From Brachyhypopomus gauderio (taxonomy: Eukaryota > Chordata > Actinopteri > Gymnotiformes > Hypopomidae): a stretch of DNA of 64,000 nt. Each line of letters begins with the position of its first letter. Position 1 is the first letter of the stretch. The stretch lies in assembly GCF_052324685.1 (NCBI RefSeq), contig NC_135214.1, positions 24,442,265 through 24,506,264 of the forward strand. Direction: 5' to 3'. Position numbers and translations under genes: made by a program. Below the pieces are notes generated by a model. The model saw only the letters and a list, made by a program, of their open reading frames with translations. It was not told the origin of the DNA and did no database searches. Shown in pieces: positions 31,096 through 42,898 of this stretch.

Positions 31096-31391
31096 TGTGA
31101 CGGGCAGGGTGAGCAACTAAAAAGGAAGCGATCACGCCAAGTCTCAGGGAAAGAGGATGGTTTAATTGAAAGTGCGCAAACCAAAAACACGTGACATAGT
31201 TCCAGATTAAGGAAATAATAACCAGCAGTCAACTGGTACAAAGACAAGACATATATAGACGAACAAACGACCCTCAGGTGAGACGGATCACGGGTCCCGC
31301 CCACCTGAGGGACGAACATCACATGACCAAAACAGGACAGCTGCCGCTGTAGACGGGGGCGACCGGCAGGGGGCCCCACCACAACGTGACA
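31096..31391 (-). mobile_element. Solo LTR, 296 bp, antisense
   Basis: On the minus strand it begins TGTCACGTTGTGGTGGGG and ends CCTGCCCGTCACA. An exact 5-bp target duplication ACACA flanks it (31091-31095 and 31392-31396). A TATATATG TATA-like site lies inside. The ends resemble those of the 10528-13045 element, so the two are related families. Confidence 0.85.
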
Positions 31392-32070
31392 ACACAGTGT
31401 ATATTATTTAATGCTTAAATTAATAAAGCAATATTTTCTTATGGATCTGTCAGTAATTTCAAATGAAAACATTTTTCAACAAGCAAACAGATAAAAACAA
31501 ACTTCCTTCAAAGAAAACATGTCCTGTAGGCCTACATTAAATGAATAAAGTAATAAAGGTTTGAAAAGTGCTGGAATTTAGGCTAAAGTACTTGAAAATG
31601 CTTGAAATTGTAACTACTTCATTTCACAACAAATGCTGTCTGACTGAACAGTTATATTGTATTACGTTAACAAATATGAGCCAGGACAAAACATGAGAGA
31701 ACGTGAAGACGTTAAGATTGGGCATTTTGAAAATAAACAACCATTAAATAATGTGAATAAAAAGCGAATTATTTCGAATCATTTCGAATATATTTATAAA
31801 CATTTAACTTAATTAAGTTTAACGTGCTGGGAAATATTGAAATGGACCTTTAAAGTGACGTACAAGTGCTTGAATTCCACCTTATAAAGGTGTATGAACC
31901 CAGCAAACATGACTGTTCATTGCGCTGAGGCGCGGCGCGCGAAGTTACAAAATTCGAGAGGTGCATGACTTCGCGAATTGACAGCGCGCGAGGCCCTCGC
32001 GCACGGGCGGAGCCACTGCGATTACGTCATTTTGGCCGCGCGGACCCTCGCCGCTTGTGCGCGCAACAGT

Positions 32071-33703
32071 GGCTGTGTTCGAAATAGACTACTACATACT
32101 GGATACTGCATACTGGACTCAGTATATACTGGATACTGCATACTGGTCCTCGTAGTAGTATGCAGTACAGTTTCCAGTATGCGACAAAAGCAAAGCACAC
32201 TACGGGGTCATGTGAATGTAGCGTTGCATGACGGGATGCAGTACACCACGAAGATAGCTCTGTTCGCGTACTGGAATATTTTGCAGAAGTAGTAGGTCAT
32301 CCGGGTATGTTTCACGTACTGGAAAATTTCATTTTGGTCACATACTGCATACAGCATACTGATTTGGGGCTCGATCAGTACGCCAGTAGTATGTAGTCAG
32401 TGTTGTATAAAGTATTCAAGACCCATACTTGAGTAAAAGTACAAGTACTCTATCAAAAAATTGACTTGAGTAGAAGTTGAAGTGTTCTTTAAAAACTTTA
32501 CTTAAGTAGAAGTACAGAAGTATTTAGCACTTTTTGTACTTAAGTATTGCAAGTAGTTTAGTCTAAAATTTATTACTCAAGTACCGAAAGTAAAAAGTAC
32601 AAGTATTGTGTTTTGAATTAATTAAAGAAAGCCATCAAAGTTTGATTATCAATTGTTTTTATATATCACTTACAAATCAAAGATGTCAAAGATCACAAAT
32701 ACAAGTGTTCTGTATATACTTAAAAAACTGGGGTTAACACTTCGTACACAAAAAACAGATAACCTATGTCCCGCTACGTCGTAGGTTTGACGCAGAAGTA
32801 CAAATTCGCCTTCATTTAGCTGAGAAAACGAGGTGTATTTTGGACGTAAAATCCATCTGTCGGATTCTAAAGGTGAGCCTACTGCCCTGCTTTTACCCTC
32901 AATAAATGCCCTTACCCTATAAAAACACTACACTATAAAAATGGACACATGATTAGTCAGCACGTCACCTTTATTGCCAGCTAATATTAAGTGAATTCTG
33001 CAGCACGCCATGAACATAATTTGGTTAGTTAGCTAAGATATCTAACCTAACTAGTGCTTACTGCGCTCTTCTGCTGTTACCAAACACGGTACCATCTCTT
33101 TTAATGAGATTATTTGGAATAATTTCGAATATATGTGTATTTGTATAAATATGTAAATCAAGCTGAAGGTGTTGGAAAATAAATGGACCTTCAAAGTGCT
33201 GTACAAGTGCATGAATTTCACCTTGTAACTTCGCACGCACAAAAATCGAGAGGCGCACAACCTCGCGCGTGGCCAACGCGCTTGGCGGAGCCACCGCGAT
33301 TGCGTAATTTTTGCCGCGCGGACCCTTGCGGCAGTCACGACGTGTCAAGTGAACCTAGATTACGAAGCTCAAGTGTTCAGTGAAGGCAGCAGCAGATTAA
33401 ACGAGACGCGACCGGAGCATGCGCAGTTTTCTTATAAGACAGCCTGATCGCTTGACCCGGTGATAGCGCCAGCTAACATGTTTATAATTGTAACGAGTAA
33501 CTATACAGCACGTAAAAAATGTATCGGAGTAAAAGTATTAAACTGATGGAAAATATGTAGTGAAGTAAAAGTGGAAGTAGGAGAAAAAAATACTACTCCA
33601 GTAAAGTACAGATACAGCATTTTAGTACTTAAGTACAGTAGTGAAGTAGTTCTACTTCGTTACTATACAACTCTGTATGTAGTAGGCTATTTCGAACACA
33701 GCC
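32071..33703. mobile_element. TIR transposon with GGCTGTGTTCG ends
   Basis: Left end GGCTGTGTTCGAAATAGACT and the complement of the right end GGCTGTGTTCGAAATAGCCT match over about 29 bases with one mismatch. AGT flanks both sides, which would fit a 3-bp duplication (PIF/Harbinger-like), though the superfamily is uncertain. Most of its length is a later hAT insertion (32398-33675). Confidence 0.75.
32398..33675. mobile_element. hAT-like non-autonomous element
   Basis: Inverted ends CAGTGTTGTATAAAGTA and, in complement, CAGAGTTGTATAGTAACG continue into AAGTAAAAGTACTCAAGTA-like blocks. The exact 8-bp duplication TATGTAGT stands at 32390-32397 and 33676-33683. No transposase. Part of its interior (32805-32935) is present in inverted orientation at about 62960-63455. 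Confidence 0.85.
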
Positions 33704-34254
33704 AGTGACTTCGCGGGCTACCGTTGCATTGTGGGGAATGTAGTGTTTGTGCATGCAAAACACCAGCGGGCGGCTGGGCTCTGCGGGCCGGTTCTAATAG
33801 TAATTAACAGAGGTGGAAAGAGTACAGAAAAATTGTAATAGAGTAAAAGTATCATTATTTTGCCTAAAATCTACTCAGAGTAAAAGTAAAATTACCCATC
33901 TCAAAATTTACTCAAGTAAAAGTACAAAATTACTTCATTTAAAATGTAATTTGAGTAAAAGTTACTTAGTTACTTTCAGTTATTTAATGCATGGATGAAT
34001 CATGAACCAAATTCAGCACAAGTTGTTTTAATGTTTTAAAGTGTATTTAAGTGCACATCCACACTTGCAAAAAGATCAGTTGGGCTCAGGAACATACTTC
34101 CTCACAGCACAAAGACAGTCACAACCTGTACCATAAAGTGCAAACTATTTTCAGTCCTATTTTCCAACACTATGATAAGAATAAAGAAATTAAAATTACA
34201 AATTATTCAAAAAACAAAATGCACGCAAAATTAAGTGCCCTCAAGATGCCACAA

Positions 34255-34531
34255 ATCAAACTAAAATGCAACAGGATTCCACTACTCACAAAAAAATGCC
34301 CACAGAATCCCACATCAAAAATAAAATAAATGCTCACAGGATCCCATAATTTAAAAGTAAGTGCTCACAGGATCCAACTATTCAAAATACAGTGCCCACC
34401 GGATCCCACCATTCACAATAAAATGCCCACAGGTTGCCACAACTCAAAATAAAATATAAAACGACCACAGGATCCCACATCTCAAAATAAAACAAAATGC
34501 GCACAGGATTCCACTATTTAAAAGTAAGTGC
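34255..34531. repeat. Minisatellite within the hAT-like element, left part
   Basis: Imperfect units of roughly 35-45 bp containing AAAATAAAATGCCCACAGGA and TCCCAC. The array resumes at 50948-51035 past the retroviruses. Confidence 0.8.
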
Positions 34532-35160
34532 TGTGAGAGAAATTATTGATTATTGACTAATCATCATTGATTAGATCATGTTTAGTTATTATAAGAGATC
34601 ATTATGAACTTTATGATTTTGGACATGTCCATTCTGACTAAGCAGAAGGACTACAATAATGAAGTAGTGTGATTCAGTGTAACCATGTTTAGTTCATATT
34701 ATGCATGTGTGCTATATGTGACCCAGGTCAGGGAGAGTGCTGAGGGTAAGAACACTCTGTTAACTGGTAGTCACTAGGCTACTAGTCTTGGGTCATTTAG
34801 CTTTCTCTGTGTTCAACTGATACATCAGTTGCTTCCGCTAACTCTAGGGAAGTCCATATTAGGAGATACACACATGTGAGACAAAGTAGCCTGCTGGACG
34901 CTTATGTTTTGGAACATGCTGTGCTAAAGATAACCTGCTGTTAGAACTGCTGAATTGTGTTTAAGATTGTATATAAGCAGGGGGAGCGCCCCCCTGCCTT
35001 CAGAGTTGTCATGCTTGAATGAGACTCTCATGTCTGTGTCTGTCTTGTGTCTGTCTTGTATCTGTCTTTGTCCTATTTATATATATTTATATTTTTGTAA
35101 TAAATTAATCATTTAACCACGTCTGAGTCCTCATCCATTTATTAGAAAATTTCCACGACA
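34532..35160 (+). repeat. ERV-A 5' LTR
   Basis: TGTGAGAGAAATT...CCACGACA, 629 bp. TATATAAG TATA box at 34970-34977 and AATAAA at 35099-35104, preceded by a TCTGTCTTG-rich stretch. Confidence 0.93.
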
Positions 35161-35163
35161 ATT

Positions 35164-35181
35164 TGGCGTCACGAACAGGAT
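35164..35181 (+). other. ERV-A tRNA primer binding site
   Basis: TGGCGTCACGAACAGGAT starts 3 bp after the 5' LTR, with the expected TGG. I could not assign the complementary tRNA with confidence. Confidence 0.7.
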
Positions 35182-35826
35182 TGGCGAGAGGCACCCCGGA
35201 AAGGCGGTGACTGATCTTCGAGGACGCTCCCCGGGGGATGAGATCCCTGGCTGGGCTGGGCAAAGTGGGAACCCCACGAGCAAAGGGAAAGTACCTATCC
35301 AGGGAGTGATGTCACCGCCAGTCTCCGGTGGTGTTCTCCGCCCGATCTAACGAAAACCGCAGTAAGTGGGAATTTTCAGTTTAATTTTTTTTTGTTTAAG
35401 TGTTAAATATCCGCCAGTGTCCGCCCGCCGGATGATCTCTGTTATACGATAGGGATATAGTGAGATATCGCCTACAGAAAGTCTATACGGTGGGGATACT
35501 GTGGTATCGCCCAGGCGGGATAGGACTTAGCCTAGCGCCCGTCAGTCTGGGCAGGGATCCAGCTGGGCAGAAGCGCACTGATTAGACGTAATACAGTGTT
35601 GGCTAGCTCCGGAGCGGCAGAGATATCCCCCAGGGGGGGAGGGCACTGTTTGCTTCGTTGGTACGAGGAGCGGATCTAAATTTTGAGGACCTTCTTTGAC
35701 GTGTTTAATTGATTTGGGATTTTTTTTTCGTTCCTAATTTTTTATTTTTTTTATTTCTTGGACCCCACACAAAAAAAAAAAAAAAAAAAAAAGTGTGAAG
35801 GGTCATCTTTGGGATTATTTGGAATC

Positions 35827-37480
35827 ATGGGTAAAACACAAAGTAAATTACAAAGTAAACCATCGGAGACTCAGAGTAGTGTAGCCTACCAAATGACTAG
35901 AGATTATGGGGAAGATGTAACTCGACATGTGAATTTTTGGGCTAAGCATTATGGGTTTGGTTCAAAGGGAACATTGAGTGTAGACTATCTGCGCCGACTA
36001 GTTGAGAGAGTAAAAACAGAGCCCAAGGGCGCAGATAGAAAAACGCGCAAGTATTTTGTTAAACATAAAGCAGATATGGAAGAAAAAGCAAAATGTTGGC
36101 TTGAAGAAGCCGAGAAAAGGCAAGCATGACAGGTAGGGATTAAAAAGTGTACTAACAAAAGTCTCTCAGTGTGTTGTTGTAGCCGACCAGACCTCGACGC
36201 TGCCCCGACGAGATCTGCGCCAGCCATCCCGGCTCAGCAACTGCACCAACTGCAAGATGCACCCACAGCCGCTACCCCTGCCTCCCGCACCTCCACCGCC
36301 AGTTCCAGCGCCACCAGCTCTGGCGCCACCACGACAGCAAACTCTGTCTGCCACACTTGCACTGCGAGCTCCAGCGCCATCAGTTCCGGTATCACAACCA
36401 CAACCTCTGCCTCCTTCACTCCCACCAGCCCAACAGCTGCCGCTGCACCCAGGGCCGCTAGTCCCGTATGATGACGTCCACCAGGCGATGGAATGCGCCA
36501 GCCGGACGATGGGAAGCGCCACCTCCCCAACGCCACCACCACCCCCGCCGCCAGCTTCACCCGTGGCAGCACACACAAGAAGCCGTGCTACAGAAAGAAA
36601 GGGTCAGGTGTTGCTTCAACTGACCACCCCAGGGTGCGCAGCGACCTTCCCAATGGTCGAGGTTGCAGACCCTGAAGGAGACATCATGGTCCACCGTCAC
36701 TGGACAGGAGATGACATCATGAAGGCGGTGGTGGGCCTGGGTAAACCGACAGAGATGGGAGGTAAGCGCTCCAGCGAAGAACTAACAGCTTTTGTTCAGT
36801 CTTGTCATCCAGTCAAACAAGATAGACCGAGACCGGACACCAGGAGACGTCCATCTCCACAACACTGAGTGGGAACCGCCAGCAGCTGGACAGGAGGATC
36901 CAAACAGGCCCTACAGAGAGATTGTAGGACGCCTGGTCGCAAGGTTGGAAGCTGCACATCCAGCCACTATCAACACGTACAAAATAGCTGCATGTAAACA
37001 AGAAGACGGAGAACCTGTCAGCGACTTCCTCGTGAGACTGACCAGAGTTCACAACGACCACAGCGGTCTTGTAACACCAGCACAACGAGCGGAAGCCGGC
37101 GGAGGCCAGCCCATGGGAAGCCCACCTGAGAAACAGCTTCCTGGTAAGCATGAGAAAAGACATCAGTGACCTTATCAGAGCCCAGTGCATTGGGTACAAC
37201 AACACCACCCTGAAAACCATAGAAGATCATGCCAAGCATCACGAGGCACAGCTGGCATGGAGAGTGAACAAGAAAATCCAGAAGCAAGCTGAGACCATGT
37301 TGCAGAGAACTCACAGAGAACGCAGGAGGGGCCGCGTCAGAGGCAGAGGAAGAAGACGAGGTGGATGGAGACGAGAGAATTACCCCAGAGGAGAGGTGGT
37401 GAATGTTACAACTGTGGAAAACTAGGACACTTTGCAAGAGATTGTCCTGAAAATGAAGAAAATGCTGAGCAGAGAAACAG
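35827..37480 (+). pseudogene. ERV-A gag remnant
   Basis: Starts MGKTQSK, a myristoylation-type matrix N-terminus, open for about 100 codons to a TGA at 36127-36129. A Pro-rich segment (36257-36868) and a capsid-like segment (36792-37169, then 37150-37425) follow in shifting frames. An Arg/Gly-rich block leads into one CCHC zinc knuckle (37404-37445, CYNCGKLGHFARDC) that is out of frame with the block before it. The first stop and the frame change before the knuckle are shared with ERV-B. An upstream in-frame start at 35758 includes a Lys run encoded by an A-tract and is less likely. Confidence 0.85.
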
Positions 37481-37599
37481 AACTTTCAGAGATTGACGGG
37501 CAGCGGAGAGGCTGGACGGTACAGGACCACTGGAAGACGACAAAAGGAAAGTAACTGGTTTAAATTATCATTTAATTTATCAATGCTTGCAGAAGATTA

Positions 37600-40500
37600 G
37601 TGTAGGGCCGCAGGGCCTGCCTAAAATAACACTGACTGTAAACTGCACTAAAATAAAAGTTTTTGGTTTATAGTGGTGCCACCCATTCAAAGAAAAAAAA
37701 AAAAAAAAAGCCTCTCCGATGTAAATGAAATAATACATTTGAACATTAATTTTTCATTTTAACTGCTAAATGTATGTTATGGGTTGTGACTTAATGTATA
37801 AATTGGGCCTGAGTAGCAGGCCTGAGGGGTTGTTTGTGCAGTGGGAGTCAGCTGTGTTGGGGTTCAGTTATCAGCAGGAGTTCCACTGTATGCTTATGAG
37901 CTGCAGAGTGCAGGAGGAGAGTGTTGGGAACACTTCATGTGTGAAGTGTGTAGTTTGTTGCCAGGTGATTTGATGTTGAGACCGTAGGGGTCACTGCACT
38001 GCACACTGCATGTGAGTGAGGGCCCCGATAGAGGTTTTGAGGATAAATTTGATGTTGGAAAACATGATTGCTTGGTTGTCACTGCTATTGTGTGGGATTG
38101 TGTGTGGGCTGCGGCAATGGTGCAAACCACATTAGAACAGGAAGACCTGTTCTCATTTCCTCGATCTAAACCACACGTGTCACTAGCAAACGTGTGCGAG
38201 GAGCCACAATGGCAGGACGTCGGTGAATGGATGACAGAGATGTCTGACATTACCGAATGGAAGAGAGTTCTTGGCAGTAACACCATGTTTAGCCCTAGCA
38301 GGAGGGCGTAAATGCAGCCGGCGCCGTGCTGGCTCCCCTGCAGGCGGGGAGTGGAACTGATTAACCCCCTTGATATTTTTTTAGCTGCCTCCCTTACCCT
38401 CTCAGAGAAAAAAAAAAATGAGAGGAAGAGGAACTCAGAACTGTTCCTGCAGCATTATGGGCACAAGGTAAGAGTGATGTTGGGGCTCATACAGGGGGTG
38501 TGAGCCCATACACATCACCCCAAAATCTGACTATAGGCCAAAACAACATCAACACCCTTTGAAGCCTGAGGCGCTCGAGGGAAATTAAGCCAGTTTTCCA
38601 ATCACTTAGACAGGCTGGAGTGATCGTACTGTGCCCAAACTCACCCGTGCGCACTCCAATTTTTACAGTTAAGAAACCAGGGCGGGAAGAATGGCGATTT
38701 GTGCAGGATTTGCTGGCTGTCAATGCAGCAATACACGTTAGAGCCCCAAAGGTGCCAAATCCTCACAATATTCTTTCCCAGATTCCCCCAGATAGCCAGT
38801 GGTTCAGTGTAGTGGTCCTAGCAAATGCATTTTTCAGTGCATCCAGATAGCCAGTACTGGTTTGCGTTTTCCTTTGAAGTAAAAAAAAAAAAACATACAC
38901 ATCACCCACCATTTACAATGCAGCGCTGCGAGACAGTCTGGCCTCTCTAAAACTTCCAGAGGGCATTGCACTGTTGCACTACTCAGATGTTCTGATACTC
39001 TGTGTGAACACATGAGAAGCATGCAAAGAGGGCCATAGTGGCATTGCTACATCACCTAGCAAGGGAAGGCCACAAGGTTCCTAAGCAAAATTGCAATATT
39101 GCTGAAAAAGTGCACTTCCTGGGTCATGACGTAGTATGTATTGAAACTCTGACACAACAGAGATAAAAATAACATTTGTTAAAGAGAATAAGCCCGTTTG
39201 AAAAATGAGTCTGAAATAAAAGTTCTGAGTTTCTGAGTTTTGAATTCTGAAATAAAAGTTCAGAATTGGTGTGCGTGTTCAGTGTTCGTATGTGTGTGGG
39301 GAGTGTTGACGTTAAAGGACCAGTGTTTTGACTCAAGCCCACAATGACAGACAGAGGCCAGTAGCCTACTTTTCAGGAAAACTAGACCCCGGGGCAGCCG
39401 GGGTGCGGGCACTGGTAGCATTCAGAGATATAGTGGGGTACGCTCAACTCGCCCTTTGGGTCAAACATGCTGTTTTTCGAATTTTACAGGACCAGAGAGA
39501 AAAAAAAACAAAGCACATTTATCCACACAGAGGTTTTGGAAACAATATCACTCCTGCCACATTATTCTGCCCAAGCAGCTGAGCTCACCATTCCTTACCA
39601 GCTCAAGGTCAAAGATAAAGCACCAACTAATCTCACAACTGCAATCATCAAATGTGCTGCACACACCAGAACAGGCGACACAGTAGCAAAAGGCAATGCC
39701 TTCACAGACTCCACAGCCCAACACACAGTTTTGCAGGCTCCAAACACACAAATGATGCTAACGGATCACAGTAACAGAGAAGACACACCCTTAACAACCA
39801 GAGCAATACAAACACAAGCCACAATGTAAGATGAACAGAGATGGGCAAAAGGGGGGTGCAAAACAATGGGGGGAGTCTGGACACACACACGGAGACAGGT
39901 AAGCCGTGTGTCCCTACAGCCTACATGAGAGGACTGATTGAAATTGCTCATAGTAGGAGTCACAATGAGCAAAGGGGGGATAGTGGCATGCACTAGCATG
40001 CACTAAGGATAACCACACTCACCCAAAATTTTTATACACGATGTCTGGTATCCCACCACAGGGGGATAACAGACCTAAACATGCACCCGCCGGACACCTG
40101 CCGCTGACCAAACCCTTTCAACACTGGCAAATTGATCTTGTTGAACTAACACCTGCTGAAATACAGGCTTGTGTGTATGTATGTCTATCAAATGGACGGA
40201 GGCCTTCCCCACCACAAAGCAGAATTCAGATACGGTGGCAAAGATGCTACAAAGGGAAATAATCCCACGATGGGGGTTACCCAGGAGGGTGTCGAGTGAC
40301 AACGGCACTCCCTTCGTACACAAAGGGCTAAAGGAGCTAAATTAACTACATTTGAAAGGAAATTAACTCAGGAAACAGAATTGAAATGTCTGCCTCTGGT
40401 TTTGTGGCAGAGCAGCACTCTGCCCCAAGCTCGCACAGGCTTATCAGCCTTTGAGATTGTGTTTGGAAGGCCTCCAAACATGGGAGTAGTGCCGCCGGAA

Positions 40501-40656
40501 TGGGACACACACACACACACACTCGTTGAGCCATTAATATGTTATCCTGCACAAGTTTGTCTCTATTTTGTCTGAGCAGGTCAAAGCTGTCAGAGGTGTC
40601 GGAGAATCCACTGCTGATCAGAGATCCACGTGCTGCTAACAACCAACACAGCTGTT
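37600..40656 (+). pseudogene. ERV-A pol remnant (protease, RT, RNase H, integrase)
   Basis: Order is as in retroviral pol. Protease: the active-site block reads LVYSGATHS (37669-37680 for YSGA), Tyr in place of the catalytic Asp; MGCDLMYKLGL near 37780 is its C-terminal end. RT: PIFTVKKPGREEWRFVQDL and IPPDSQWFSVVVLANAFF (38640-38850), then an A-tract at 38880-38893 where the segment before the catalytic box is missing; the catalytic box reads YSDV (38980-38991), lacking the second Asp. RNase H: DRQRPVAYFSGKLDP (39350). Integrase: WQIDLVEL (40130) and SDNGTPFVHKGL (40295). ERV-B begins in the integrase C-terminal region. Confidence 0.85.
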
Positions 40657-41282
40657 GTCGTGGAAATTTTCTAATAAATGGATGAGGACTCAGACGTGGT
40701 TAAATGATTAATTTATTACAAAAATATAAATATATATAAATAGACAAAGACAGATACAAGACAGACACAGACAGACACAGACATGAGAGTCTCATTCAAG
40801 CATGACAACTCTGAAGGCAGGGGGGCGCTCCCCCTGCTTATATACAATCTTAAACACATTTCAGCAGTTCTAACAGCAGGTTATCTTAAGCACAGCATGT
40901 TCCAAAACATAGGCGTCCAGCAGGCTACTTTGTCTCACATGTGTGTATCTCCTAATATGGACTTCCCTAGAGTTAGCGGAAGCAACTGATGTATCAGTTG
41001 AACACAGAGAAAGCTAAATGACCCAAGACTAGTAGCCTAGTGACTACCAGTTAACAGAGTGCTCTTACCCTCAGCACTCTCCCTGACATGGGTCACGTAT
41101 AGCACACATGCATAATATGAACTAAACATGGTTACACTGAATCACACTACTTCATTATTGTAGTCCTTCTGCTTAGTCAGAATGGACATGTCCTAAATCA
41201 TAAAGTTCATAATGATCTCTTATAATAACTAAACATGATCTAATCAATGATGATTAGTCAATAATCAATAATTTCTCTCACA
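40657..41282 (-). repeat. ERV-B 3' LTR
   Basis: Complement of TGTGAGAG...CCACGACA; lies downstream of env in the minus-strand orientation. TATATAAG and AATAAA are conserved. Confidence 0.92.
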
Positions 41283-41294
41283 CTTCCCCCCTTT
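41283..41294 (-). other. ERV-B polypurine tract
   Basis: Minus-strand AAAGGGGGGAAG directly before the 3' LTR. Confidence 0.85.
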
Positions 41295-41373
41295 GATTCT
41301 GTGTAATCATTAAAAAGGAGAGAATAAATCATTAATTCTATCATAAATCATCAACTTAAAACAGGCCCTGGAG

Positions 41374-42631
41374 TCAGTTAAGCTGCTCAGGGCCATCGGG
41401 CACAACCCAGCCAGTCGCCAGGTCGTCCCAGACGTCTTCCTTAAACAGACGTCCCAAGGAGTCTGCTATCTCAGGCTCCTTTAAGTCGTCGTGCAAGGCC
41501 ATCTGAAAATGCTGACGCATAAGGCCAGTAAGCCACGACGAACAGCAAGACAAAATACAAGGCAGCAAACACAACAACAGCTAAATGATTATTACAATTG
41601 GTAAAATCATAGTCAGCATCCAATGTCCCCATGGGCCTAGCCATGAAGTGATCCACCCAAACCAGGTTCTTGAACCTCGGCCTTCATGTGATCAATTAAA
41701 TCAGTAATATTAGCATAGTAATCTGGAATGCTGAAACAACATGAAACATTGATTTTCTTACACACATCTCCTTCTTTTCTGAGGAGGAGGTCTAAAGCTA
41801 GTCTATTCTGGACCTATACTTGTCTAATTTCTTTCACTTCTTGTTTAATAGGTCCAGGGCAGTCTCAGTACGAGAAGCCAAAGTCAGAACTTGCCATTCA
41901 AGTCCATTGATCTTATTCATTGTTGCTGCAGTTCCTCCTCCGAGGAACAGTGACCCCCGTTGTATGATCTCTCAGGTAGAGCAGAGTAGGTTTTCTCTCT
42001 GCATGCCCACATCGTCACCCAATCTGTTACTGGGTTCACGATGCCATGACAGGAGGTGAAACTCCATTTTGCAGAGGAGTTATTTAGTCTAATGGTGCAT
42101 GTTGATTCATCTTTGGCTGTTGCTACCAGATCAACCTGGCACTTGGTGTGCTCTATCCAAAGATGGCCTTCAAGGCCTCCTCTGAGCATAGACACCACTC
42201 TCCCTCAACAGGGGCGGTGTCAAATGTCATGTTGCGAATGCCGGCTCGTGACACCTGGTCATTCGAGTCGCAGTCGTTTATTTCCTATGATCCATACTTG
42301 CAACATCATCACCTACCCAATCAGGAACCTTACCACTGTGAATGATAGCGTGAGGTCATGTTGTAGAATTGACCTGTTAACCTATCAATCTCGCATATGG
42401 GTCTGTTAATTAACATTGTAGCCATTTCAAAAGTGATTGGTGTTGGTGTTCACGGCATGTGGAAAGGATGGCAAACCAGACAGGGCTGGTTTGGTTTCAC
42501 TGCAGTAGCAGTGACATTGGACATTACACATGCTTTCTTTCCCTCACACCTCTCCTCCGGTGTGGGGGAGATGACAGTTGCCCCTCCTGTTGAGAAAAGC
42601 ATCATGTAAAAAACAACAGCATAACATTCAT
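41374..42631 (-). pseudogene. ERV-B env remnant
   Basis: Same layout as the ERV-A copy: candidate start at 42631, surface segment with cysteines and Asn-X-Ser sites (41917-42198), CX6CC region near 41780, membrane segment in 41471-41656 and a C-terminal reading frame ending at 41374. Broken by stops and frame changes. Confidence 0.8.
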
Positions 42632-42639
42632 TCTGGCGG

Positions 42640-42867
42640 CTGCTCTGGAGCTCTTTTGCAGTGGGTGTGGTGTGTCCACGTGGCTCGGCTGCTGGTCTTT
42701 ACAGCTGTGTTGGTTGTTAGCAGCACGTGGATCTCTGATCAGCACCCAGTCTCCCGGCTGGAACTCGTGCAATGGATTCTCTGACACCTCTGACAGCTTT
42801 GACCTGCTCAGACAAAATAGAGACAAACTTGTGCAGGATAACATATTAATGGCTCAACGTGTGTGTG

Positions 42868-42898
<31 letters not shown>

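Noticed and set aside
36130..36181. A tiny intron-like stretch after the gag stop (GTAGGG, TACTAAC, then TTGTTGTAG)
   Set aside because: Only about 50 bp, shorter than vertebrate introns, and the in-frame TGA precedes the donor, so splicing would not restore the frame. Present in both copies simply by descent.
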